Source: Stenotrophomonas maltophilia (GTDB lineage: Bacteria > Pseudomonadota > Gammaproteobacteria > Xanthomonadales > Xanthomonadaceae). Taken from it: a stretch of DNA of 64,000 nt. Positions 8,787-17,934 of this stretch are shown here, in pieces. Numbering within the stretch: the first letter of the stretch is position 1; the number at the start of each line of letters is the position of its first letter. The stretch covers positions 1 to 64,000 of the forward strand of contig NZ_RXLZ01000013.1 in assembly GCF_003970865.1 (NCBI RefSeq), written 5' to 3'. The notes beneath the pieces were generated by a model. The model was not told the origin of the DNA, did no database searches, and worked only from the letters and a program-made list of their open reading frames with translations. The position numbers and the translations under genes are program-made.

Positions 8787-9676
8787 ACTTTCCCTGGGAC
8801 AACTTGATCGTGCTGTTGGCCGTGATCCGCGGCGGCACCCTGCGCGAGGCGGCGAAGGCGGCCCGCATGAGCACGGCCACGCTATCGCGCCGGCTGGATG
8901 CGCTGGAGGAGCGACTGGGTGGCAAGGTGGTAGAGCGCACGTCAGCCGGCTGCGTTCCAACGGAACTGGGGCAACGCGTGTTTGCACTGGCGGAGCAGAT
9001 GGAGGAGGCCGCCGACGAGATCGCTCGCCAGGTTGATACGCCCCGGGAATTGGTGGGCACAGTGCGCATCAACGCCGATGAGTGGGCCAGCTTCATGCTG
9101 ATTACGCTGCTACCCGGTTTGAACCGCCAGCACCCTTCGCTGGATGTGGAGGTGCTCACCTCGCGCGAGCCTTACAACCTGGCCCGTCGCGAGGCCGATG
9201 CCCTGCTGCGCTACGGCCCGCCCGACACGGGTGATCTGCGCGGTGACCGCGTGGGGCAGATGGACTATGCGCTGTATGCCAATCAGGCCTACGCTTCGCG
9301 GCGGCAGGCAGAGATTGCCAGCCAGGCATGGCATGAGCTGGAATTCGTGGGCCTCGATGAGCCGCGCGTGGAATTTGAGGTGGAGCGCTGGATGCGTTCA
9401 CTGCCCGGTGCCAACCGTCCCTGGCTTCGCTGCAACTATTCAGTTGGGGTGCTCGATGGGGTCACCTCAGGAGCTGGGCTGGGCGTCATAGAATGCGCGG
9501 TTGCCCAGCATGTGGGCGGGTTGATACGCGTGCGCGATGCGCCGGCACTGAGCAAGGAAGTGTGGCTGTGGACGCACCGGTCGCTGTATGACACCCCGCG
9601 CTTCCAGGCCCTGCGGGATTTTCTCAAGCAGACCTGGCTCAGTGGCAAAGCCGGGCGCCAGCGGGCGGCAAAGTAG
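8780..9676 (+). CDS. LysR-family regulator paired with the PACE pump
   Basis: The 298-residue protein starts MKHFPWDNLIVLLAV and carries a LysR helix-turn-helix (about residues 15-45, REAAKAARMSTATLSRRLDALEERLG), then an effector domain. ATG 8780 fits the usual LysR N-terminus; the longer frame from 8708 would add 24 residues of no family character. By position it is the likely regulator of the divergent PACE gene, whose inducers in the family are the exported cations. The start codon lies in a perfect inverted repeat (8771-8786), suggesting autoregulation. Confidence 0.88.
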   Translation: MKHFPWDNLIVLLAVIRGGTLREAAKAARMSTATLSRRLDALEERLGGKVVERTSAGCVPTELGQRVFALAEQMEEAADEIARQVDTPRELVGTVRINADEWASFMLITLLPGLNRQHPSLDVEVLTSREPYNLARREADALLRYGPPDTGDLRGDRVGQMDYALYANQAYASRRQAEIASQAWHELEFVGLDEPRVEFEVERWMRSLPGANRPWLRCNYSVGVLDGVTSGAGLGVIECAVAQHVGGLIRVRDAPALSKEVWLWTHRSLYDTPRFQALRDFLKQTWLSGKAGRQRAAK

Positions 9677-9686
9677 GCCGCACCGG

Positions 9687-9821
9687 GTGCAGCACCTGCT
9701 CGACGTGGACCTCACCGACGGGCAACAGGTCATGATGACGGGGAAAGATGCCGTGGTGATCGTCAATGACCAAGGCAAGGTGATTACCACCTGGGTAAAA
9801 AACGCGGCGGGGGTTCGATGA
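9687..9821 (+). pseudogene. Orphan C-terminal tip of a polymorphic-toxin-like protein (fragment)
   Basis: This frame reads VQHLLDVDLTDGQQVMM, then GKDAVVIVNDQGKVITTW, then a short basic tail. The pattern resembles the last strands of small nuclease toxin domains at the ends of CdiA/Rhs proteins. The body of such a protein is missing: the frame runs back into antisense of the LysR gene. The stop overlaps the next ATG (ATGA at 9818), the coupling typical of toxin tip plus immunity gene. Assignment is inference from a short fragment. Confidence 0.4.
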
Positions 9822-10075
9822 CCAGACGTTCTGCGAAAAACGAGCAGCAGATGTTGTCCTTGGCCGAGAAGGTTCTTGCCGCTCGACATGCTGCACCTCT
9901 GCTTGCAGAGCGATTGGCAGGTGGTCACGTTACGTCGGACGACCGCAAAGCGATCATCGAAGTGATTGCGGCCGAATTGTGCGAAAAGGGCTTCGATGCC
10001 GAGTCGGAGCCCTCCGCGTACGGGCACGCGCTTGAGCGGCTGATCGACTACGTGAACAGGCCAAACCTGGAGTAG
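9818..10075 (+). CDS. Small acidic protein, possible immunity protein
   Basis: The 85-residue protein is helical and acidic toward its C-terminus (AAELCEKGFDAESEPSAYGHALERLIDYV). It overlaps the preceding toxin-like fragment by ATGA. Size, acidity and coupling fit an immunity protein, but no family is recognised. It is followed by a 7-bp hairpin at 10105-10125 that could end transcription. Confidence 0.55.
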   Translation: MTRRSAKNEQQMLSLAEKVLAARHAAPLLAERLAGGHVTSDDRKAIIEVIAAELCEKGFDAESEPSAYGHALERLIDYVNRPNLE

Positions 10076-10104
10076 CGCGCCGCGCTCAACTCTCGCGTTC
10101 GAAG

Positions 10105-10125
10105 ATGCCCGCTCTGTTCGGGCAT
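10105..10125. terminator. Possible bidirectional terminator hairpin
   Basis: ATGCCCG and CGGGCAT pair around a 7-nt loop between the immunity-like gene and the convergent AAA remnant. There is no long T-tract, so Rho-independent activity is uncertain. Confidence 0.4.
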
Positions 10126-10157
10126 TGCATCGACTGACAGCCGATCGCCACCCATCT

Positions 10158-11186
10158 TCACGACATGCTGCGGGTGGCGGTCTCAATCCGGCCGCCGCCG
10201 GCATCGGTAACCGCAGCTCGCCTGGCGGTGAGCGTCGCCTCAAGCTGAGTGCAAGCCCCGCCGATTTCCGAATTGGCAGCAGTCAACTCTTCGGCGAGCG
10301 GCTGGGTGTAGTGCAGATCAAGGTTGGCCTCCTGGAGCTGCCTGTAGAGCACCGCAGCCTCGGCACGAGCATTGACCGCCGCCTTTTCCGCTGCGGCTTG
10401 GATGAAGGCGTCAAAGCGCAGAAGTCGAGCTGCCCCCTCCTGTCCTAGCTTGTTCTGGCAGAGCGGGCAAGAGCCCTCTGGGCCAAGGTTCGCCATATCA
10501 AGCGTCGCATCGCCATCCCGGACGAATGCTCGCGCTGCCTCAAAGAGAGCTTTCCACTGGTCATTTCCGGTGCCAGGCAGCTGGTCTGGCACTGCGACGA
10601 ACTGAGTCGCAGCCAGCTCAGCAGCAGCTTTGGCTGCATTGGATCGGGCCACCGCTTGTTCAAATGCCACAACCTTCTCTGCACTGAGCTCCGCCATGAC
10701 CGCGCGGATGCGTCGCTGCAGCACATCAAATCGACCCGCCCGTTGACGGAGAGTGGTAGCCGTCTGCTTCGGGTCCGCTTCCGTCAAGGTTCTATTAAGC
10801 AATGCTAGCCGTTCAATCGCGGCTGCGTCGAAGTGGGCTAGGCTTTCCACGTCCTTAGTCGTCGTAGTGCTTGGAACCCCGCGCAAGGCCTGAGCAACAC
10901 GCGTTGCTCCGATGGACAGTGCGGCGTAGGCAGCGTCGCTTGGAGCATAGGCCGCCTTCTCCTGCACTGCTCGCGACTTAAGTTGACCGCATGCCCCTAC
11001 AAGTCCTTCCAAGATGTCCAACCCGTAAGGGGCATAAGCAAAGTCCCCTTGGTTGTCAATGTACGCGCGAGCGCAATACGAATCGAAGATCGACACATCG
11101 GCAAGTTCAGGGGGCGGCGCAATACCATCCTGTTGCCAAGCAGGTAGTTGCTTGGACCAGGTATGGATCTGCTGCAAAATCGTCAT
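10158..11186 (-). pseudogene. Internally deleted and C-terminally truncated AAA-family ATPase (RloC/AAA_13-like)
   Basis: The 342-codon frame has a good start (AGGGGGA before ATG 11186). Its N-terminus (ILQQIHTWSKQLPAWQQD) and middle (SIFDSYCARAYIDNQGDFAYAPYG, CPLCQ about residue 250) match my recollection of restriction-linked AAA ATPases with a coiled coil and CxxC hinge. The segment between them, which should hold the Walker A loop, is absent, joining at about residue 23. The C-terminal ATPase half with Walker B is also missing. Full members are about 750-850 residues. It is therefore probably a dead remnant of a defence ATPase. A trans-acting short form cannot be excluded. Confidence 0.6.
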
Positions 11187-11583
11187 TGGCTTCCCCCTGA
11201 TTGAGCCAGTTGGCCGACCAAGGGTGGAAAATTTGATTCATGGCCACCCCTTGGCCGTATTGAGTCCTTTTGAGAGCATCGGCGCGTGCGCGTGACACGT
11301 AATCGAAGGCCCTCAAGGCCACGTTTTCACAGCTGCGTCACACTTTCAAGAGGAGAAAGGGCAGGGGGGCGCACCGAGTTGCCGCGCAAGCTTTGCGGAA
11401 GCGGCCCTGGCGCAGCCATCAAGCGCCAGGTGACCGCGTCCTGGCCACCCCTCCCCCAAGCGATCCGGCCCACGCAACCGAGCAGGCGGGCCTCGCCGAA
11501 GCGAGCAGGGTCAGCGCTGGGGAGTGCTAGGCGCAGAGCAGAAATGAGCATGTCGCGGGCTCTACACAAATCACAGCCGGCGA
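11187..11583. other. 397-bp gap between two accessory genes
   Basis: Short frames occur on both strands (for example one ending in WLNQGEAND, just upstream of the AAA remnant), but no domain or convincing coding signal is seen. It may be a scar between acquired segments. Confidence 0.4.
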
Positions 11584-12444
11584 TCAACGTCTCGCATTTT
11601 CAATTATGGACGGCCTTGCCAAGCTTCGCTCGAGAGCGTCCAGCGTCTGCTTCACTCGCAGCTGAGCCTTGTGAATCCATCCGTTGTCCTTGCTCAGGTG
11701 CTTGTCAAAAGTTCTTAGCAACTTCAGTAGCTCGTCGATGTTCTCGAATCCGATCGAAACCTTGTCTGCGGCGTCTCTAATTCTTACGGTCGACAGCGGA
11801 CCTTCAGGGGGCACGCCGGCGTCCTCAAAGTTATAGCCGTTCACTAGCTCCATCGCTGAGAATACTGCGACTTCAGTTAGGTGCAGCGGGTTCGAAGTGA
11901 CGCCAATTTTCTCGCGAAATATTGAGGCGATCCGCGGGAGTAGGTATCCAATATCCGCCAACAGCTGACTACACTCCCGTTGACGAGGCTCATCGCCACT
12001 CCCGTCATCCCACGGCAAGGATTGCTCGTAGATATTGGTGACCAGGGACAACGCCATCAAACAATCCTCATCCAAGAACAGCTGATGCTCCGACAACAGC
12101 GATTCAAACTGGTCCTGCGTCCTCGAAGGCACCGGATGCAGCAGGCCTTCACCCTCGTCGTAGAGATCCCCCCACTCCTTGTTGGCTTGCCCGATCTTGG
12201 AGATCAATGCGGCGAAAGCGCTTCTTTGGTGATCGAAGAACAGTGAAGTTCGTAGCTGTGCGACCTGATGATCATGCCGGATACGTTCTATCTTCGAGTT
12301 TAGTTCGGTCTTGTAGCTCTCAAGGGTCTGCGCATACTCATTCTGGATTGACTGTTTTAGTCTCTCTGAGATCCATCCCTTAAGCAGCCAAACCAAGGCT
12401 GATCCGCTTGCGGCTCCCGATACGGCACCAACGAGGTAATCCAT
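11584..12444 (-). CDS. Membrane-anchored hypothetical protein
   Basis: From ATG 12444 (GGAG about 9 nt upstream) the protein has 286 residues. It has one N-terminal membrane segment (LVGAVSGAASGSALVWLL), then a basic and helical segment (WISERLKQSIQNEYAQTLESYK) and a long alpha-helical cytoplasmic domain. This N-terminal pattern occurs in many uncharacterised proteins of genomic islands. No catalytic motif is visible. Base composition is lower in GC than the flanking core genes. Confidence 0.7.
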   Translation of the reverse strand: MDYLVGAVSGAASGSALVWLLKGWISERLKQSIQNEYAQTLESYKTELNSKIERIRHDHQVAQLRTSLFFDHQRSAFAALISKIGQANKEWGDLYDEGEGLLHPVPSRTQDQFESLLSEHQLFLDEDCLMALSLVTNIYEQSLPWDDGSGDEPRQRECSQLLADIGYLLPRIASIFREKIGVTSNPLHLTEVAVFSAMELVNGYNFEDAGVPPEGPLSTVRIRDAADKVSIGFENIDELLKLLRTFDKHLSKDNGWIHKAQLRVKQTLDALERSLARPSIIENARR

Positions 12445-12511
12445 AAATTCTCCAGTTGTTCGCCACCAGGCATCGCCGGCACCTTGAGACATGCAAGCGA
12501 CGTCCCCCCGC

Positions 12512-12822
12512 AGTGAGTAGTGGTCGGGTTTAGAGTCCGGGGTTGATGATATCCATGTTGGCCAGATGTTTGGCGTATGCGGCCGGTGTCATACCGCCGA
12601 TGGCGTCCTTGGGGCGTTCCTCGTTGTATTCCCGACGCCATCGCTCGATCTCGGTGCGGGCGCGTAGCAGCGCTGGGAACCAGTGCTCGCTGAGGCATTC
12701 CTCGCGCAGGCGACCGTTGAACGATTCCACGCAGGCATTCTGGTTCGGCTTGCCCGGCTGGATCAGGCGAAGCTGCACACCACGTGCGTGTGCCCAGCTC
12801 ACCATCACCTTGCCGCGCAGCG
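12512..12822 (-). mobile_element. Fragment of an IS3-family insertion sequence (end plus 3' part of orfB)
   Basis: The minus strand encodes about 97 codons of the C-terminal integrase domain of an IS3-family OrfB: WAHARGVQLRLIQPGKPNQN, then ACVESFNGRLREECL with the catalytic Glu in VESFNGRLR, and an ending NPGL. The reading frame enters from the Zot gene at the junction near 12820, so the IS is cut there. The element end is likely just right of the C-rich run at 12503-12508, near the start of TGAGTAGTGGTCGGG. No orfA or left end is present. Confidence 0.85.
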
Positions 12823-14084
12823 GCAAGAGTTACGAAGCAGTGCTGCACCACATCCTGCCCGCGCTGCGTGCTAAGCGGCACGTATACGTGCGCCTCAACG
12901 GGGTAGGGGAGAGCCTGGACAAGATCGCGGCGCACCTTGGGATGCCTGAGGACGAAGTGCGCGATCTGGTGCACGTCATGGGCGATAAGGAGGTGGTTGA
13001 ATGGTGTGTGTGCGACACCGACAACGATGGTGCGATTTCATTCCCACACATCGAGAAACACGCCCTGATCGTTATCGACGAGGCACATGAGTACTGGCCC
13101 ACGAACCGGGCCAATCTGCCGGACCGCGCCGCCAACTTCTTCGCCAAGCACGGCCACATCAGCCTGGACATGGTCATCATTTCGCAGGACTGCAAAGACC
13201 TGCACCGCTTGATCATTCGCCGCATGGCGAAGAAGAACACGTACACCAAGCTCGATGCGTTGGGATCGGATCAGCGTTACTCGGTCAGGTTCTACGCCGC
13301 CACCGGCACCGGCAAGTATGAGACGGTCGGCACCGAGACCCGGAAGTATGATCCTGCCATATGGGAGCTCTACCACGGCGTTCAGCCCGGAATCGAGAGC
13401 AATGAGGTCTACAAGGGCAACACTCGAACGCTGTGGAAAACACTGCGTGCACCCTCAATCTTGATGGGGCTGGCGCTGATCGTCGGCGTCTTCGTGCTTG
13501 GGAGGTTCTTCCTTTCGGGCAGTGATTCGACCGGTACGGCCGACAAGATGAAAAACGCCGTCGCGTCGCAGAAGGCAGCGATTCTGACAATCGCACAAGC
13601 GCCCGGCGCCCAGCCGGCCAGTGTGGTCACGAAGGTGGTGGATGCCCCTAAGTCGAAGGAGAAGCTGCCCGCAGGTGTGCAGTACATCCTCGACATGGCG
13701 GCCAATGCCAGGGCACGGCACGCTGGTTGGTACGGGCACCGGGATATCGTGGAGTTCCGCGCATCGGGGGGAGGGCAGGTGCTCGACAGATTCACTACGG
13801 AGCAGCTGTGGGCGCTGGGCTGGTCCGTAAAACGGACAGAGTTTGGTGTGCTGCTGTCAGCGAAAGGCCATGAGATCATCGCGACCACTTGGCCCGTGGA
13901 TCCCTTCGGCGAACAATCCGATTCGACTACCGAGCGCATAAGGGCTGCGGCGGGGTCGCCTGTGACGAGCGTGAGCGAGACACAGCCGACCACCGCCGCG
14001 GCGAATGGGAGCACTCTGATTGCAGTTGGGAAGCGCCCAATGGGCACGTTCCCAGAGACGCCACCATATCCGGCGAGCTTCTGA
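12820..14084 (+). pseudogene. 5'-truncated Zot/pI-like filamentous phage assembly ATPase
   Basis: From about 12820 the frame reads SGKSYEAVLHHILPAL (end of Walker A), then HALIVIDEAHEYWP (Walker B, about 13061-13101). A membrane segment (APSILMGLALIVGVFVLG, about 13450-13503) precedes a periplasmic tail. This is the Zot/gene I protein of Inoviridae, which drives phage extrusion. The first residues, including the leading part of the P-loop, are replaced by antisense IS3 sequence, so the start codon is lost. Frames reaching back to 12543 are antisense of the transposase and not a real N-terminus. The rest is intact for about 420 codons. Confidence 0.85.
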
Positions 14085-14126
14085 TTTCCGCAATGGGATA
14101 CCATGCCCCCGAACCTTGGGGGCGAA

Positions 14127-14534
14127 ATGGACGTTCGATCTGGCCTAGTTTTGGCTCTACTGCTGCTGTCGGCACCTACGCATGCGCAACAGCTACGCTC
14201 GGCCACCGGCCCGCAGCCAGCGCCCAGGTACACGCCGCCAACACCGAAGGCTAGCAATCTTGGCGCTGAACCGCTGAAATGCCAGCAGCACCTCGATCCG
14301 CGCATTCGGCTCTATTGCGCCGACATTGAACGATCCTTGATCCAGAGCGAGGCGCGTCGCCAAGGCATACCAACGCCATCGAGCGAGATTGTCCGCATGC
14401 CTGCCTACGGGAGTGCTGAGGCAAAGCAGTTGGGCGCTGCCTGCATGGGGGGCACTGCAATGCGTCGCCTGAGCAACGGCTGGGAACAGTTGCGAAACGC
14501 CAAGGGCGAATGGCTGCGCTGCCGCGAGCAATGA
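14127..14534 (+). CDS. Secreted protein of the filamentous prophage remnant
   Basis: The 135-residue protein has a clear signal peptide (LVLALLLLSAPTHA, cleavage about residue 20) and a mature region with four Cys (CQQ, CAD, ACM, RCRE) that could form disulfides. ATG 14127 has GGGGG just upstream. It lies 42 bp after the Zot-like gene on the same strand, as small secreted genes do in Xanthomonadaceae inoviruses. No function is recognised. Confidence 0.65.
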   Translation: MDVRSGLVLALLLLSAPTHAQQLRSATGPQPAPRYTPPTPKASNLGAEPLKCQQHLDPRIRLYCADIERSLIQSEARRQGIPTPSSEIVRMPAYGSAEAKQLGAACMGGTAMRRLSNGWEQLRNAKGEWLRCREQ

Positions 14535-14570
14535 ATCGGGGTGTAGGGGCAGCGCCCCGACGTAAGCGCC

Positions 14571-14951
14571 TCACACGCGCTGGCGACGTTTCGGCCCCGG
14601 TACCGGCAGGACCGCTGCGGGAGGCTCGGCGTCAGGGCCAGCCATCGCCACCGCCGAACGCTGTTTGCGCTGGCTCACAACGTCCCGCAGATTGACGACA
14701 GTGGCAGGATGATGGCGAATGCCGGCGTTCCGATTGCGCCCATTTCTGGAACTGTCGATCGACGGTGCCGAGCGGGCAGCTTCCATCATCCGGCGCCATT
14801 CTTGGGCTTGGCAGGCGGTGAGCGACAGCCAGGCCAGATCTTCCGGCAGCAGTTCGCGGCCTTCGGGGGTGATCAGGCGATCACCCAGGAAAGAAAAACC
14901 GGCCCAAGGGCCGGTTAGGTCGATACGTTGGTGCGGGTCGAACTCAATCAT
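14571..14951 (-). CDS. DUF3653-like phage protein
   Basis: The 126-residue protein starts MIEFDPHQRIDLTGPWAGFSF and continues LITPEGRELLPEDLAWLSLT, which resembles the DUF3653 phage proteins of Xanthomonas and Stenotrophomonas filamentous phages. Those are encoded opposite to the structural genes and are suspected regulators. Its C-terminal third is Pro/Arg-rich. It is convergent with the secreted phage gene, as expected for a regulator at the edge of an inovirus genome. No replication or coat genes are present here, so the prophage is incomplete. Confidence 0.65.
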   Translation of the reverse strand: MIEFDPHQRIDLTGPWAGFSFLGDRLITPEGRELLPEDLAWLSLTACQAQEWRRMMEAARSAPSIDSSRNGRNRNAGIRHHPATVVNLRDVVSQRKQRSAVAMAGPDAEPPAAVLPVPGPKRRQRV

Positions 14952-15094
14952 GCCGCGATCTCATCCTTGGCCGGGGACTCAGGGCGCAGGCAAGTGATGG
15001 AGCAGCTAATCCTGTTACCTCGCAGTCTTTGCATTTCAACAGTCTACAAAGGTGCAGCTCCAACTCCTAAAAAAATGAATAGGCGAGCACCTTG

Positions 15095-15140
15095 AGGTAT
15101 ATGTGTTACTTATCCATTGACTACAGGTATTTCTGTTACT
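15095..15140 (+). repeat. Two 16-bp direct repeats, candidate transposase sites at the left end of the Tn7/Tn5053-like element
   Basis: AGGTATATGTGTTACT (15095-15110) and AGGTATTTCTGTTACT (15125-15140) are direct repeats 30 bp apart with 14 of 16 identical. A further TGTTAC lies at 15013-15018. Arrays of such repeats near the ends are how TnsB/TniA-type transposases bind. No matching inverted copy was found after tniQ, so the right end is not located. The 399-bp gap 14952-15350 contains nothing else recognisable. Confidence 0.45.
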
Positions 15141-15350
15141 AGTTCGGCGGGGAGTCTGACAGGGTTCGGTCACCGGTTGCGCCCCAAGCCGCTCGGGAGT
15201 AGCGTGATGCAGCACGCCAGCGACATCTGACGCCGCCGCCGGCAACTGCCCAGGCCCAGGTCGCCCACGAAGCGATCAAGCCCGAATAGATCCTGTGGAT
15301 GCCTAGACCGTTGCCCCTCCCTCGCAGGGAAGTCCATTTGGAGCACGGGA

Positions 15351-16013
15351 ATGAGTGTTACGACCAAGGCTAGGCAACGCCGTCTAGGTGTGCGGCAGGC
15401 TCGGACAAGCAACTCAGCAAACCTTTGGACACTGCAGTCTCCGACAGCTGAGTGTCCGGTGACGCTTAGTGGTGACCTGAGAATGAAGCTCTTCTTCCAC
15501 TGTGAAGGCGACCCAAACGTCCGTGACGCAGAGTATCGTGAGCCGCTGACACAGGTCCTTCTAGACAGCGGACCGATCAGCCTCGATGCGCTGACTACAC
15601 TAACGGATGGCTCTATTCAGGCACGGATGATCGACGACGGATCGGAGCGGGCCCGACGAGATATCGAAGCACTGAGTGCCAAGCTCGGCAAATCACTCAC
15701 CATTTTCAGCACGCGTGATCTGGGTCAGGCCAAGATGAGGATCCGCAACTGGCAAGCAGCCATCTCTGCTTTTCACCGCTGCCGCGGTTCGGATCTCACT
15801 TTTCTGGCAAAAGAAGTTGAATCGATGGTCCGACGACGCGGCAAGGCGACCCTAAGAGAAGTCATTCGAACTCTTAATCAGCGGCATCCTGCGGTGCTGG
15901 TAGGAGCGACGGTACTAGCGCTGCGCACTCGAACCATAGGCTCGGACATGGATGCCCACCCATGGTCTGTGCACACAAGGCTCTTCAGGTGCGGACATGG
16001 CCCAGAACCTTAA
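15351..16013 (+). CDS. Possible TnsA-like/TniC-like accessory transposition protein
   Basis: The 220-residue protein begins at ATG 15351, with GGAG about 10 nt upstream, and overlaps the transposase start by 17 bp. It is the first gene of the transposition operon, where TnsA or the TniC-type protein sits in related elements. The C-terminal half (FSTRDLGQAKMRIRNWQAAI onward) vaguely resembles TnsA C-terminal domains. A clear PD-(D/E)xK nuclease signature is not visible, so either the catalytic site is lost or the family is different. The call rests mainly on position. Confidence 0.45.
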   Translation: MSVTTKARQRRLGVRQARTSNSANLWTLQSPTAECPVTLSGDLRMKLFFHCEGDPNVRDAEYREPLTQVLLDSGPISLDALTTLTDGSIQARMIDDGSERARRDIEALSAKLGKSLTIFSTRDLGQAKMRIRNWQAAISAFHRCRGSDLTFLAKEVESMVRRRGKATLREVIRTLNQRHPAVLVGATVLALRTRTIGSDMDAHPWSVHTRLFRCGHGPEP

Positions 16014-17934
16014 GTTCAACCGGAGAACGCTCCCGGCAGACCTTGCAGACTATAGCGAGTGGCCGGCCTGTGAAACCAGTCAGCTGGACCCGGCTGATCT
16101 AGCGCTGTTTGAGCGAAGAAAGAAGGCACTGATTGCGTACTTAGGTGGCTACCGAACTGCCGAGATAGCTTCTCGGCTCGGGATCGAGCGTACTGAGGTA
16201 TTGCGGTACCTGAATCGATGCGTCGCTGTCATGGATGATGGCCGTATTGCGGGGTGGGTCGGCCTCATTAAGGGATTTCGCAAGCAGAAGCCTACACGCT
16301 CTAAGCCCGTGAACGCGATGCCAGGCCAGTCATTCGGTGGCTATACGGGTGCCCTATCAGCGCTGTTTGACTCGCAACCCGATGTGCAGTCCGCACTGGA
16401 CAATTACCTCGCCACTGGCATCACCCCAGAGGGAGCTAAGCAAGGGCGTGTTACCCCCAAGAAGGCTCATCAGATCTTCCTTGAGCTCTGTCGTCATGCC
16501 GGACTTCGCAGGAGTGAATGGCCGTTCTGTGTCACCCGGCGCGGCAGGGAAGCCATTTGTGCGTACCTGAAGCAATTCTTCACTGCAAACCACGAACGCG
16601 TCGCATCCCTGCAGTACGGCGAGGAGTGCAGGCAGCGTTCAAGGAGGCCATGGGAGCAGTCGGATACTCCTAAAGCCTCGGCCCCTTTTGAGATAGTAGA
16701 AGCTGATGAGCATACGGCCGACATCATCTTTGCAGTGGGTGTGAGCACTCCAAAGGGAATCAAATACGTTCCCAGTCATCGCATGACGCTCATCGTCATC
16801 GTTGATAGGTTCACGAGCTTCATTCTCGGCTGGGACGTGGTAGTCCGTCGAACGATTGCTAGCTCCGACTTCCTCAGGTGCATCGATCATGCATCTTCTG
16901 GACAGTGCCTCTCAGACCAGCTGCGAATTGCACTTGCAGGAACGCTTTCAGAGGAGGTCGATCCTTCAGAATTGCGCTTTGGCTTTGGAAGCCTTTTCGT
17001 CGACAACGCACTCGCGCACCTGTCGGACAACGTAGGTGACAGGGTGAGGGGAGAGACTGGCGCCGCCATTTCCTTCGGTGCGATTAGGCGGCCCAAGCGT
17101 CGAGCACTTGTTGAGCGAGTGTTTGGGTGGTTGGCATCGGCCGTTTTTCATCAGTCGCCATCGACCACGGGGAACACCCCCAAGGATACCCTGCGCAACC
17201 AACCGGAGTGTAAGGCCGTCAGGAATCAGGTGACCCTTGAGAAGCTGATGAAGGACACGGCAAAGGCTGTTGCGCGTTGGAACTCAACGCCTACGGAGGC
17301 CAACTATGGCAGCAGTCCCGCTGACCAATTGCTCGAATACTATGCCCCTGGCTCCGGGTGCCTGGCGCCATTGGGGCCGCCCAGGTCTAAGATGACACCT
17401 TCGCTCAGAGTGGATGTGTCCTCCGCCATCGTTAGGGGCTCTCAGAAGAAGGGTAGGCCGCCTCGGATCTCCTACGCTGGCGTAGAGTACGGATCGCCCA
17501 TCCTGGCTGCACGCTGGGATCTAATCGCACAAGCGATAACACTTCAAGCAGATCCCTACGACATCTCCCACATTCATGCATATACAAGTGATGGCAGGGA
17601 TCTCGGCAGGCTCGAGCCACTGAGCTCGCGGTGGCGCCACCCGCACTCCCTAGAGATGCGGCGATTGCTCAGGTCCAAGATCATGAGCGCTCGGGATGAA
17701 CCCTTGGCCGACATCGTCGGCTCGGAGCTTCAAGTGCTGGCTCAGAAGGCCCTGGATGCGTGCGCAAGCGCACCCCGAGCCACAAAGGCTGCGACTGTCC
17801 TGGCGGAGGAGGGGAGGAAAGGATACGCACCGGATATGACTTTGAGGGCCGCCGCAAAGTCTGTTGACACACAGACGCTGGCATCGCGTGTCCGAAAATC
17901 TAGAAGCATTGATTTTTCCGTCATTGGAAAATGA
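15997..17934 (+). CDS. tniA: DDE transposase of TniA/TnsB (Mu-like) type
   Basis: From ATG 15997 the protein has 645 residues. An N-terminal helix-turn-helix region (GYRTAEIASRLGIERTEVLRY) precedes an integrase core. Candidate catalytic residues are Asp in IVEADEHTADI (about residue 237), Asp in LFVDNALAH (about 336) and Glu in ALVERVFGW (about 373). A Mu C-terminal-like beta domain follows. The enzyme cuts and joins the 3' ends of the transposon and works with TniB and TniQ. Its TGA overlaps the tniB ATG (ATGA at 17931). The start was moved from 15952 to avoid an unlikely extension. Confidence 0.88.
   Translation: MAQNLKFNRRTLPADLADYSEWPACETSQLDPADLALFERRKKALIAYLGGYRTAEIASRLGIERTEVLRYLNRCVAVMDDGRIAGWVGLIKGFRKQKPTRSKPVNAMPGQSFGGYTGALSALFDSQPDVQSALDNYLATGITPEGAKQGRVTPKKAHQIFLELCRHAGLRRSEWPFCVTRRGREAICAYLKQFFTANHERVASLQYGEECRQRSRRPWEQSDTPKASAPFEIVEADEHTADIIFAVGVSTPKGIKYVPSHRMTLIVIVDRFTSFILGWDVVVRRTIASSDFLRCIDHASSGQCLSDQLRIALAGTLSEEVDPSELRFGFGSLFVDNALAHLSDNVGDRVRGETGAAISFGAIRRPKRRALVERVFGWLASAVFHQSPSTTGNTPKDTLRNQPECKAVRNQVTLEKLMKDTAKAVARWNSTPTEANYGSSPADQLLEYYAPGSGCLAPLGPPRSKMTPSLRVDVSSAIVRGSQKKGRPPRISYAGVEYGSPILAARWDLIAQAITLQADPYDISHIHAYTSDGRDLGRLEPLSSRWRHPHSLEMRRLLRSKIMSARDEPLADIVGSELQVLAQKALDACASAPRATKAATVLAEEGRKGYAPDMTLRAAAKSVDTQTLASRVRKSRSIDFSVIGK

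Noticed and set aside
12543-12819. Apparent N-terminal extension of the Zot frame
   Set aside because: It is the antisense of the IS3 orfB fragment, so it is not a natural start.
15061-15140. Possible CRISPR-like or guide array beside the Tn7-like genes
   Set aside because: Only two 16-bp direct repeats with a 14-nt gap exist; no regular spacer array and no cas genes.
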